Source: Pseudomonadota bacterium (GTDB taxonomy: Bacteria > Pseudomonadota > Alphaproteobacteria > Rhizobiales > Hyphomicrobiaceae). Taken from it: a DNA stretch of 50,892 bases. The stretch covers positions 1 through 50,892 of the forward strand of contig JAEZRM010000106.1 of assembly GCA_023412805.1 (NCBI GenBank). The letters run 5' to 3'. The position numbers and the translations under genes were made by a program. Below are positions 10,846 through 18,043 of the stretch, in pieces. Position 1 is the stretch's first letter. Every line of letters begins with the position of its first letter. The notes beneath the pieces were generated by a model, which saw nothing but the letters and a program-made list of their open reading frames with translations, was not told where the DNA came from and searched no databases.

Positions 10846-11760
10846 TCAGGGCTCGACCTCTGCCACCGGAGGGGCCTCATAGGTGAACCCGCGGCGGGCC
10901 TCGGCAATGAGCTGCGCCATGGCGGGTTGCAGGGGAAATCGCTTCGAGACGACGAGGCCGATTGGACTCACGACTTCCGGATCCACGATCGGCACAGTAC
11001 GGAGCGCACCCGTCAAATCGATCGCGTCACCGACCAGACTCGATATGACACTCACCCAGCGGCCAGTGCGGACATGGGTCGTGAGCGCCAGGATAGAGTC
11101 GGTCTCGATAGCCGGGCGGACCTCGACGCCGCGGCGGCGCAGTGCCTCATCGATGATACGCCGCTGCTGGAGGCTCGTGGCGAACAGACAGAGCGGCAGC
11201 GAGGCCAGCTCCGACCAGGCAATCTCGGAGCTGTCGCCGAAGCGGCCATCCGCCGTCGTGAGCAACAGATAGCGCTCCTCGTAGAGCGGCAACTCGTCGA
11301 GGTCGTCGCTCGGCGCGCTGCCCATGTAGCGGACGCCGGCATCGATCTCGCGCGCATTGAGAAGGCTCGCGATCTCGTCGGACGTGCGTGTCAGCAGCGT
11401 GAAGCGGACCGTCGGATTGCGGTTCTGGAATGGCGCGGTCAGCGATGCGACGAGCGGCATGGCGGCCGGCATGGCGGCGATGCGCAACTGCGCGCCGTGG
11501 CCTCGCTGCATAGCCAGGATTTCCTGGCGCATGGCCTGCGCATCACCGACGAGGCGACGCGCCCAGACGAGCACGCGCTCGCCTTCCGGCGTGAAACCAA
11601 GAAAGCGCGACGAACGCTTGACCAGTGGAACGCTCAGCATTTCCTCGAGCTGCTGGATGCCCTGAGACAGCGTCGGCTGCGCGACGCCGCAGCTTTCGGC
11701 CGCGCGGCCGAAGTGCTTCTCACGCGCCAGCGCGATCATGAACTCGAGCTTTTCCAGCAT
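10846..11760 (-). CDS. LysR-family transcriptional regulator
   Basis: A LysR regulator of 304 residues from the ATG at 11760, which I chose because a clear GGAGG stands 5-9 bases upstream; the open frame extends further but has no comparable site. The helix-turn-helix reads MLEKLEFMIALAREKHFGRA, then CGVAQPTLSQGIQQLEEML. The C-terminal effector domain starts near residue 90. The N-terminus resembles regulators found beside formate dehydrogenase and similar oxidative genes, but none is near here. Its neighbours are a MetE-like gene (ending 102 bases upstream) and tex downstream, all on the same strand, so its target cannot be read from context. Confidence 0.85.
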   Translation of the reverse strand: MLEKLEFMIALAREKHFGRAAESCGVAQPTLSQGIQQLEEMLSVPLVKRSSRFLGFTPEGERVLVWARRLVGDAQAMRQEILAMQRGHGAQLRIAAMPAAMPLVASLTAPFQNRNPTVRFTLLTRTSDEIASLLNAREIDAGVRYMGSAPSDDLDELPLYEERYLLLTTADGRFGDSSEIAWSELASLPLCLFATSLQQRRIIDEALRRRGVEVRPAIETDSILALTTHVRTGRWVSVISSLVGDAIDLTGALRTVPIVDPEVVSPIGLVVSKRFPLQPAMAQLIAEARRGFTYEAPPVAEVEP

Positions 11761-11862
11761 CGGCGCCTCCAGTGGCCGTGAAACAGATATAGCAGTGGCG
11801 TGTTCGGGCTGGCCAGCGCCCGCCAATGCCGGCGGAGCGCCTGTTCTGAGCGGGCGCAGGCC

Positions 11863-12897
11863 CTACGACAGCTCGGCCCGTACGAGGGCGGCACCTTCCG
11901 CGAGTGCCTTCAGCTTCGCGAAAGCCAGCTCGCGCGGCATGTACTTCATACCGCAATCGGGCGCCGGCATGAGCTTGTCGGCAGGCAGAAACTTGAGGCC
12001 CGCGCGAATGCGTTCGGCGACCGTCTCCGCCGTCTCGGCCGTCTTGTCGCCGAGATCGAGCACGCCGAGCATGACCTTTTTTGGTGTCAGCTCCTTGAGG
12101 ATGCCGAGATCGAGCTTGGGCTGGGCCGCCTCGATCGAGATGGTCTCGGCGACCGTATCGGCAAGCTCGGGCAGGAAGGAATAGCCGACGGGCTTGTTCG
12201 AGCCGGGCACGACGGCGGCGTAGCCAAAGCAAAGATGGACGACGGTCGGCACCTTGATGCCTTCGAGCGCGCGATTGATGGCCTTGATGGCAATGCGCTT
12301 GGCGGCATCGGGATCATTGCGCAGCCAGGGCTCGTCGAGCTGGATGACATCGGCGCCGGCTTTCACGAGATCATGCGCCTCCGCGTTCACCGCGGCGGCG
12401 TAGTCCATGACCATCTCGTCGGCGTCCTTGTAGAACTCGTTCTTCGCCTGCTGGCTCATCGTGAACGGGCCGGGGAGCGTAATTTTCGCGAGGCGATCCG
12501 TGTTCGCCCGCAGGAACGCCATGTCGCGCACTTCGACAGGACCTTTGCGACGGATCTTGGCGACGACGCGGGGCACAGGTGTGCGCGTATTGCCCGTGCG
12601 CGCGATGACTTCCCCGGCCTCGCTCGCATCGATGCCTTCGAGTGCCGTGGCAAAGCGGTTCGAGTAGCTTTCGCGGCGCGCCTCGCCATCGGTGATGATG
12701 TCGATACCGGCGCGCTCCATGTCGCGGATGGCGAGGATCGTCGCGTCGTCCTGCGCCTGCTCGAGCCGGGCCTCGGGAATGCGCCAGATGTTCAGGCGCA
12801 CGCGCGGCACCTGCTTCGACAACATTTCACGGTTCACGAGCCAGTCGGGCTGCGGGTAGCTGCCGACCACGGTTGTGGGCAGGATCTTGTTGGTCAC
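11863..12897 (-). CDS. Cobalamin-independent methionine synthase II family protein (MetE C-terminal-domain-like)
   Basis: A 344-residue single-domain protein of the UROD/MetE fold, corresponding to the catalytic C-terminal half of MetE. It starts with TTVVGSYPQPDWLVNRE. The zinc thiolate site is recognisable: a His-x-Cys pair in VVHLCFGY and a second Cys in MPAPDCGMKYMPRELAF. A substrate loop contains VIQLDEPWL. Proteins of this size lack the MetE N-terminal domain and are usually annotated as methionine synthase II. Some relatives move methyl groups or act on coenzyme M or other thiols, so the acceptor is uncertain. It starts with GTG at 12897 behind GGGAGA. I saw no obvious SAM or cobalamin riboswitch upstream. 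Confidence 0.85.
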   Translation of the reverse strand: MTNKILPTTVVGSYPQPDWLVNREMLSKQVPRVRLNIWRIPEARLEQAQDDATILAIRDMERAGIDIITDGEARRESYSNRFATALEGIDASEAGEVIARTGNTRTPVPRVVAKIRRKGPVEVRDMAFLRANTDRLAKITLPGPFTMSQQAKNEFYKDADEMVMDYAAAVNAEAHDLVKAGADVIQLDEPWLRNDPDAAKRIAIKAINRALEGIKVPTVVHLCFGYAAVVPGSNKPVGYSFLPELADTVAETISIEAAQPKLDLGILKELTPKKVMLGVLDLGDKTAETAETVAERIRAGLKFLPADKLMPAPDCGMKYMPRELAFAKLKALAEGAALVRAELS

Positions 12898-13369
12898 GCG
12901 CGTTCTCCCTGCGGATGCTGTTGTTGCCGGCGGCGTCGAGCCGACTTTCCGACCACCATGCGCCCCTCAAGCCGCCGCGAGAAGATGTCATAGGCGACCG
13001 CAGCACCAGAATGCAGAAAATGCCGGCGAAGACGCGCGGGCTTCGAGGATCGTGCGTCGCTGTCCCTGCGACAAAGGAGCCGGATTGCAGCTCGAGAAAG
13101 TCTTAAAGGCCCGATGTCGGGGTTCGGAGGCGGCGGGCTCCCCCTATCCGAGAGCTTTCCGCACAGACAAGATGTGACAGTTTATATAGATAAATCAATA
13201 AATTACATCCGGATCGTCGCGATCCGCCCCCGCTTAAATGATCGCCCCGACATCCTCGTTGAGCACGAGCGGGAGCCGCAAATCGATTCAATTCTTACCG
13301 ATCGGTTTAGCGATTCCTTGCAGCGCGCCCGCTACGACTTCGTGCAAGCAAGTCAGGGGTCTGCGTAAA
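12898..13369. other. Gene-free stretch with an AT-rich island
   Basis: About 470 bases lie between the divergent MetE-like gene and the small exported protein gene. I recognise no protein or RNA in it; short open frames crossing it have no familiar motif. A distinct AT-rich island at 13178-13207 contains TTTAT-ATAG-ATAAA (13181-13194), an inverted repeat that stands out in this GC-rich DNA and could be a promoter or operator for the gene at 13370. Confidence 0.5.
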
Positions 13370-13744
13370 ATGAAACTACAGCACATAGCCGCGATCGTCG
13401 GCACCGGCGTCATCTCGCTCAGCGCAGCGGCATTCGCCGCGAGTAATCTGCTCGCCAGCAGCCCGCCGCCCGCCATTGCAGCACCAGCGGCCGCGATGCC
13501 CATTCCCCAGCGCCATACGCTGGCCGACATGGAGGCGCTGCCGCACGGCATTTCCTACGACGACGCCGCGCGCAGGCTCGGCACGGTCGGCCATATCGAA
13601 GGCCGAACGCTGGCCGTCGACATGGGGCTTTCACAGGGCGGCAACGCCGCGGTATATGCATGGCCCAATCCGGACGGCTCGCGCGTCGTGCTCGTATTCC
13701 AGCACGACCGCCTTGTGCACCGGACGCACGAAGGACTGCGCTGA
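13370..13744 (+). CDS. Small exported protein, unrecognised
   Basis: I do not recognise this 124-residue protein. It starts at the ATG at 13370 (MKLQHIAAIVGTGVISLSAA), a Sec-type signal peptide with likely cleavage near FAA/SNL, followed by an Ala/Pro-rich linker. The mature part (about residues 45-124) is compact and predicted to be exported to the periplasm. It contains HTLADMEALPHGISYDDAAR, a Gly-rich stretch (GLSQGGNAAVYAWPNPDGS) and VVLVFQHDRLVHRTHEGLR, a pattern that reads as a beta-sheet mini-domain. An in-frame upstream extension to 13238 is possible but would bury the signal peptide. GGGG lies about 10 bases before the start. The aminotransferase gene converges on it 27 bases downstream. 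Confidence 0.6.
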   Translation: MKLQHIAAIVGTGVISLSAAAFAASNLLASSPPPAIAAPAAAMPIPQRHTLADMEALPHGISYDDAARRLGTVGHIEGRTLAVDMGLSQGGNAAVYAWPNPDGSRVVLVFQHDRLVHRTHEGLR

Positions 13745-13771
13745 GCGCACGATGGCCTGAGTTGCAGCCGC

Positions 13772-14920
13772 TTATCCGATCGCGCGCTCCAGCGCTCCGA
13801 TGAGGCGATCGCAGTCCGCTTCGTCGTTGTAGACGTGGGGCGAAATGCGCAGGCGTCCGAGACGCGGCGCCGCATAGATCTGCTCGTCGGCAAGGCGCTC
13901 CACGAGCCCGTCCGGCATGCCCTCCGGAAATCCAAGGCTCAGGATGTGCGGCGCGCGCACACGCTCGGCCGGATAGGAGATTGCGAGACCCGAAACGCCA
14001 TCGGCAATGCGCCGGGTCAGCATTGCGAGCCGCGCAACGACCGCATCGCTTCCCCAGTCCGCCATCATTTCCATGCCGATCGCGGCCATCTCCATCGAGA
14101 TGAAATGATCGCGCTCGCCCATGTCATAGCGTCGCGCGTCGGGCACGTAGCGCGTATCGGCGAAATAGACGGGGTTCTCCGCTTTCACGTCGCGGCGACC
14201 GAAGGCCGTCTGCTCGAGCGGCACACCGCCCTGATGGCGCTTGGCCACATAGATGAAGGCGCGTCCGTAGGGACCGAGCACCCACTTGTAGGTCGGAAAG
14301 ATCAGGAAGTCGGGATCGAGGTGCCTCACATCGGTCGCGATCACGCCGACGCCATGCGTGGCATCGACGAGGAAGGCGGCGCCCTGCCGCTTGAGTGCGA
14401 TCTGCACGCGCGCGATGTCGATGAGGCCGCCGTCCGACCAATGAACCGATGAGATCGAGCACAGCGAAAGCGGCGGCGCACCGGGCCGCTCGATGGCCTC
14501 GATGATCACCCGCGTCCAGTCCGCATCCGCGGGCTGCGCTACGGTCTCGACGGTGAAGCCCTGCGCCTCGGCACGCGTCTGCCACTCGAGGACAGGCGAT
14601 GTGTGGTCGTTCTCGAGCACGAGAACACGCGAGCCTCTTGCAGGTGCGAGCACTTTGCCCGCGATCGCGACGCCGTAGCCGACCGAGGAGATCAGCGCGA
14701 CGTCCTCGGGATCGGCGCCTATCAGGCGCGCGGCGGCAGCGCGTGCCCGCTCATGCTGCTCGTTGGCGAAGGCGGCATCGAGCTTCCAGGGCTGGGCTTT
14801 GCGGCTAACGGCTAAGCGTGCGGCTTCCTGCGTGACCAGCGGAAGCGGGCTCCACCCGGCCGCATTGAAGTAGGCGACCTCGCGGGGCAGGTCGAAGAGA
14901 TGGCGTTGCGCGGCGAGCAT
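13772..14920 (-). CDS. Aminotransferase class V-fold PLP-dependent enzyme
   Basis: A 382-residue fold-type I PLP enzyme of the class V group (isopenicillin N epimerase, cysteine desulfurase and selenocysteine lyase relatives). The N-terminus reads REVAYFNAAGWSPLP, typical of this group. A PLP phosphate contact loop contains ISSVGYGVAIAGK, the cofactor-ring Asp is in FLVDATHGVGVI and the Schiff-base Lys is in FPTYKWVLGPYG. The C-terminal small domain ends RLRISPHVYNDEADCDRLI. A persulfide-carrying Cys loop is not evident, so desulfurase activity is unlikely. Epimerase, lyase or aminotransferase chemistry on an unknown amino acid fits better. GGAG stands before the ATG at 14920. The upstream matrixin gene ends 79 bases away on the same strand; no functional link is obvious. 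Confidence 0.85.
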   Translation of the reverse strand: MLAAQRHLFDLPREVAYFNAAGWSPLPLVTQEAARLAVSRKAQPWKLDAAFANEQHERARAAAARLIGADPEDVALISSVGYGVAIAGKVLAPARGSRVLVLENDHTSPVLEWQTRAEAQGFTVETVAQPADADWTRVIIEAIERPGAPPLSLCSISSVHWSDGGLIDIARVQIALKRQGAAFLVDATHGVGVIATDVRHLDPDFLIFPTYKWVLGPYGRAFIYVAKRHQGGVPLEQTAFGRRDVKAENPVYFADTRYVPDARRYDMGERDHFISMEMAAIGMEMMADWGSDAVVARLAMLTRRIADGVSGLAISYPAERVRAPHILSLGFPEGMPDGLVERLADEQIYAAPRLGRLRISPHVYNDEADCDRLIGALERAIG

Positions 14921-14999
14921 GGGATCTCCGGTTCAGCGACGCAGGAAGCGACGGCTCCTGGTCTACACGATCCGGAGGCGCACGGCACGCTGGTGCCGC

Positions 15000-15692
15000 T
15001 TATTTCGCGAAGTGTGCCGCTTGCCGATCCGGGCGCGCCGGGCCGTAGATGCGTACGGCGCCGCTCACGTCACCCGGCTGGAGTGTGCGGAAGCCTTCCT
15101 GATAATGGATCGACATGATCTGGCCGTGCGGTCCCGGATGGTCGAGGCCGATCGCGTGACCGATTTCGTGCGCGAGCGTGTAGCGCAGATCGTAGACAGT
15201 GAGATTGCCGTCGAAGCCCACCTTCCAGCGCTTCGACGGATTGAAGCAGACGAGCGACCGCTCGATGGGGCGCAGCGGGCCATCGCCCTTCACATAGGCC
15301 ACGTCGGCAAAGGCAAAGGCGAGCGGATCACGCTGTGCGCCAATGAGAATGTCCGGCCTCGTTCCCGGCGCAGCGGCCTCGAAGCGAATATTGGCAACCT
15401 GCTCCCACATGAGGAAGGCTGCCTCGGCCTCGTGCTCCAGCGTCTTGCGAGTGATGCCGGAGCGCTTGAGCAGGCCATCCATCGGCACCATTGCCCGGCA
15501 ATTGCGGGCGTCGCTGAAGGTCACCTCGCGCTCGACGAAGCCATACGTGACGATTGCCGGTTCGCTATTGCTGCCCCAGCGCACGAGCACGCCGTCGAAA
15601 TCCAGCAGCCGGAAACCCAGATAGCCCGCAGCGTGCACGCCGCTAGCTCCCACCAGCCCGGCCAGCGCCAGGCCCAACAACCACCTTTTCAC
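15000..15692 (-). CDS. Exported matrixin-type zinc metalloprotease
   Basis: A 230-residue protein from a GTG start at 15692 preceded by GGGGGGA; a longer frame to 15794 exists but would place the signal peptide internally. The N-terminus VKRWLLGLALAGLVGASGVH is a signal peptide, so the enzyme is probably periplasmic or secreted. The metzincin zinc motif is complete: HEIGHAIGLDH (three His plus catalytic Glu), followed by the Met-turn in QIMSIHY. Between them lies a short GPHG loop. The upstream half has the peptidase M10/matrixin fold (AEAAFLMWEQVANIRF, then PDILIGAQRD). No propeptide cysteine switch or hemopexin domain is visible. The physiological substrate is unknown. Confidence 0.85.
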   Translation of the reverse strand: MKRWLLGLALAGLVGASGVHAAGYLGFRLLDFDGVLVRWGSNSEPAIVTYGFVEREVTFSDARNCRAMVPMDGLLKRSGITRKTLEHEAEAAFLMWEQVANIRFEAAAPGTRPDILIGAQRDPLAFAFADVAYVKGDGPLRPIERSLVCFNPSKRWKVGFDGNLTVYDLRYTLAHEIGHAIGLDHPGPHGQIMSIHYQEGFRTLQPGDVSGAVRIYGPARPDRQAAHFAK

Positions 15693-15876
15693 GTGTGTCC
15701 CCCCGATCCCCGTCAACGCTCTCGCCCACCACGAGAGACTCAGGCTCCACCAGAGTTGCGGATCGTACAGTAGGGATTTTGCCACGCACGCCAAGCCTGG
15801 ATTTGGGGCGGATTGTCGCGCTCGTGGAACTTTTTCGAGCGCCGCGCGTGCGCAGTGATCTGCATGTCAGGCCTCT

Positions 15877-15904
15877 GCCTAACTTAGGCTTCCATGCGCC
15901 TAAG
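15877..15904. promoter_or_regulatory. Three-half-site inverted repeat upstream of bioY
   Basis: GCCTAACTTAGGC (15877-15889) is a perfect 6-bp dyad with one central base. A third half-site GCCTAAG (15898-15904) pairs with CTTAGGC (15883-15889) across an 8-base spacer. The cluster ends 43 bases before the bioY ATG, which suits an operator or a transcript hairpin. It does not match the BioR box (TTATMKATAA type) known in alphaproteobacteria. The regulator is unknown. Confidence 0.45.
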
Positions 15905-15947
15905 AGTACGCTATGAAACAAGGATAAAGAAACTTCAGGAGATCGAG

Positions 15948-16532
15948 ATGAGCCAGACGACGACCACAGCCCTTACGCCGTTCAATCCACTGCGGCTGCA
16001 AGAGCGCACGCTCGCGGTGCAGGTGGCTGCCGTGCTGTTCGGCACCGCACTCATGACGGCATCCTCGTACGTCTCCGTTCCCATGCTGCCCGTGCCCATG
16101 ACCATGCAGACGCTCGCGGCGACGATGATCGGCGCCCTCTATGGCTGGCGGCTCGGCGCACTGACCATCGCAGTGTGGCTGATGCAGGGCGCGCTCGGAC
16201 TGCCGGTGTTCTCGAATGGCACGGGCGGCATCGCACGCCTCGCCGGCCCGACCGCCGGCTATCTCTTCGCCTTCCCGATTGCTGCTGCCGTCACGGGCTG
16301 GCTTGCTGAACGCGGCTGGACGGGCGATCGCGTCATTCGCTCGTTCTCGGCCATGCTCATCGGCAATGCGCTCTGCCTCGTCATCGGTGGCGCGTGGCTG
16401 GCCGGCATGATCGGCATGGAAAAGGCCTTCTGGGTGGGCGTCGCGCCCTTCGTCCTCGGCGCGATCGTGAAGTCGGCGCTCGGATCGGCGATCCTCAAGG
16501 CCATGAAGGTGACGGCGCAGCGGGCGGCTTAA
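15948..16532 (+). CDS. bioY: Biotin transporter BioY
   Basis: A 194-residue integral membrane S-component for biotin uptake, with six hydrophobic segments. The BioY signature region is clear: MTMQTLAATMIGALYGWRLG, then WLMQGALGLPVFSNGTGG and LAGPTAGYLFAFPIAA. I chose the ATG at 15948 because AGGAG lies seven bases upstream; the longer frame from 15894 has no such site. No bioM or bioN ATPase or T-component gene is near, so it is either a solitary BioY or shares energy-coupling modules encoded elsewhere. Upstream is an inverted-repeat cluster at 15877-15904; downstream is a ~160-bp palindromic repeat that may act as terminator. Confidence 0.93.
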   Translation: MSQTTTTALTPFNPLRLQERTLAVQVAAVLFGTALMTASSYVSVPMLPVPMTMQTLAATMIGALYGWRLGALTIAVWLMQGALGLPVFSNGTGGIARLAGPTAGYLFAFPIAAAVTGWLAERGWTGDRVIRSFSAMLIGNALCLVIGGAWLAGMIGMEKAFWVGVAPFVLGAIVKSALGSAILKAMKVTAQRAA

Positions 16533-16537
16533 GTCGA

Positions 16538-16696
16538 TAAAAGACGGGGGTTCGGGGGTGTCCCCCGATTGGGGCGTGGGGTGAAAGCCCCACTCGCGCC
16601 TGCGGCGCGACGGGGACGCATGCCTCTGGCATGCCTCCGGCATGACCCCCGAACCCCTGCCAGGAGGGACACCCTCCCGGACCCACCCGTCTTTAT
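16538..16696. repeat. ~160-bp imperfect palindromic intergenic repeat (family R2, copy 1)
   Basis: The left arm (16538-16566) starts ATAAAAGACGGGGGTTCGGG. The right arm (16663-16696), read on the other strand, starts ATAAAGACGGGTGGGTCCGG. The arms are about 30 bp each with few differences. Each arm has its own small hairpin (GGGGG-TGT-CCCCC on the left, GGAGGG-ACA-CCCTCC on the right), and the centre has further stems (GCGCC-TGC-GGCGC; repeated GCATGCC/GGCATG). Related DNA recurs at 43140 and 50794. It lies between bioY and the convergent kptA. It could act as a bidirectional terminator or a non-autonomous mobile repeat. Confidence 0.7.
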
Positions 16697-16712
16697 GACT
16701 TGGAGTTTTGGG

Positions 16713-17249
16713 CTAGCCGAGCAGCGCCAGATAGATTGGCGCCACGCTGTCCGTCAGCCAGACGCCGTTGTCGGCCCGCCAGAATATCTGGCCATCGGTG
16801 TGCATACGCGCGGTGTCCACCCGAAAGATCACCGGCGCACCGTGCCGCATCCCGACGTGGTGCGCCGTCTCCTCATTCGATGACAGGTGCACGTGACGGC
16901 GCCGGCCGGGCTTCAGGCCCTCGGCCATGATGGCATCGATGTTCGCGCGTGCGGTGCCGTGGAAGAGAGTTGCGGGCGGCACGGACAGCGGCAGATCGAG
17001 ATCCACGTCAACTGAATGGCCCTGTGCCGCACGAATGCGTGTGCCGTCCGGCGAGAGCGTGAAGCGCTGCTTGTCACTTGTCGCGACGATTTCGAGGATC
17101 GTCGCGTGATCGAGTGCGACGCCCGCTGCATTGGCCTTCGCGATCAACGCGTCGACGGAGGTCCAGCCTTGAGCATCGAGCGAGATGCCGATACGCTCGG
17201 GCGCATGGCGCAGTACAAGGCTAAGGAATTTGCTCGTTTGCTTGCTCAT
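16713..17249 (-). CDS. kptA: RNA 2'-phosphotransferase (Tpt1/KptA family)
   Basis: A 178-residue KptA/Tpt1 enzyme, full length for the family. These enzymes remove an internal 2'-phosphate from RNA using NAD+, giving ADP-ribose 1'',2''-cyclic phosphate. The N-terminal winged-helix part has SKFLSLVLRHAPERIGI and DAQGWTSVDALI. The NAD-binding half shows LFHGTARANIDAIM, then GLKPGRRRHVHLS and IFRVDTARM, with the conserved Arg/His set in RHAPERIG and RRRHVHLS. Bacteria lack the tRNA-splicing pathway that makes the usual substrate, so the role is unresolved; ADP-ribosylation of RNA or DNA ends has been reported for relatives. No clear Shine-Dalgarno stands before the ATG at 17249; the lipoprotein gene upstream ends 12 bases before it, so translational coupling is likely. 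Confidence 0.9.
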   Translation of the reverse strand: MSKQTSKFLSLVLRHAPERIGISLDAQGWTSVDALIAKANAAGVALDHATILEIVATSDKQRFTLSPDGTRIRAAQGHSVDVDLDLPLSVPPATLFHGTARANIDAIMAEGLKPGRRRHVHLSSNEETAHHVGMRHGAPVIFRVDTARMHTDGQIFWRADNGVWLTDSVAPIYLALLG

Positions 17250-17261
17250 GCGCCCACGCCA

Positions 17262-17954
17262 TCAGCGATAGATGATATCCGCTTCGATGCTGGTCGGCTT
17301 GTCAGGCGTGGGATTGGCGAGTGAGGCAAGCGGGAAACGCCATGTCACTTTGCTCTTGTCCGCCGATAGCTCGCCGTTCGTGTTCTCGATGCGCTTGGCC
17401 GCAAGACTGACCGTCAAGTAGCGGTTCGCGAACATTGCGGCCACCATCGCCGCTGCCATCTTCGCAGCTTCCGGCGGCAGGTCGGGCTGCTGAGCAGGCG
17501 TCATGCCCATGCGCAGGCGATAGCCGGACGGGATGCGTGTCATCGAGACATCCTGCTTCGGCACGGCATCGGCGTTCGGGATCTCAGCTTTCTTGGCGCT
17601 TTCGACGGCAGCGACGGGATCGGAAACCTCGAAGATCAGCGTGCACGTCTCCGTGTCGCCGCGCTTGCCTTTGCGCGTCTCGGCCGAGCGCACGCCATCG
17701 GGGAGCGTCTCATCCGCCGGCCAGGGCTTACCGCAGTCGGCGAGCGGGTTCGGCGTCTTATCGCTGCCAAACTGCTTGGCAAGCTCGGGGTTCGACAGGA
17801 TCGCAGCAAGCTCCGCCGACATGCCGACTTCAAGCTCGACGCGCGCTTCACCGTTTTCCCGGAACGTCGCCTGCTTCGTGAGATCGATGCAGCCCGCCAG
17901 CAGCAATGACGTCGCAAGCACCGCGCCTGCCGCCATCATGCGCAAATTGATCAT
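17262..17954 (-). CDS. Predicted lipoprotein, unrecognised
   Basis: I do not recognise the family beyond its export signal. From the ATG at 17954 (GGGGGA upstream) the protein has 230 residues and begins MINLRMMAAGAVLATSLLLA, followed by GC: a lipobox (LLAGC), so it should be lipid-anchored at Cys22. The mature part starts IDLTKQATFRENGEARVELE, a short beta-strand pattern. It has two Cys (in LADCGKPWP and TETCTLIFEV) that could pair, and it ends KPTSIEADIIYR with no C-terminal membrane helix. The ~220-residue beta-rich layout recalls LppM-like lipoproteins, but this is a weak impression. It lies directly upstream of kptA on the same strand. An ATG at 17966 is an alternative start. Confidence 0.65.
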   Translation of the reverse strand: MINLRMMAAGAVLATSLLLAGCIDLTKQATFRENGEARVELEVGMSAELAAILSNPELAKQFGSDKTPNPLADCGKPWPADETLPDGVRSAETRKGKRGDTETCTLIFEVSDPVAAVESAKKAEIPNADAVPKQDVSMTRIPSGYRLRMGMTPAQQPDLPPEAAKMAAAMVAAMFANRYLTVSLAAKRIENTNGELSADKSKVTWRFPLASLANPTPDKPTSIEADIIYR

Positions 17955-17996
17955 GTCATCCCCCATCGCTCTCGAAACCGTGCGTCCCATAGCAGA

Positions 17997-18018
17997 ACGG
18001 GAGCCGCGTGGCTCCCGT
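17997..18018 (-). terminator. Hairpin after the pim operon
   Basis: ACGGGAGCC-GCGT-GGCTCCCGT forms a perfect 9-bp stem with a 4-base loop, 26 bases past the pimD stop and 43 bases before the lipoprotein start. The T-tract that follows on the minus strand is poor (TTCTGCT), so termination may be partial. Confidence 0.55.
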
Positions 18019-18043
18019 CATTGACGCCGAAACTGTGGGCGCT

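Noticed and set aside
13181..13194. BioR binding box
   Set aside because: TTAT-N4-ATAA has four central bases instead of two and lies before an exported protein gene, 2.7 kb from bioY.
13114..13368. 84-residue plus-strand open frame before the exported protein gene
   Set aside because: No recognisable features, no ribosome site, and it overlaps the AT-rich island.
15693..15794. Longer N-terminus for the matrixin protein
   Set aside because: It would bury the signal peptide and has no ribosome site; the GTG at 15692 has a G-rich site.
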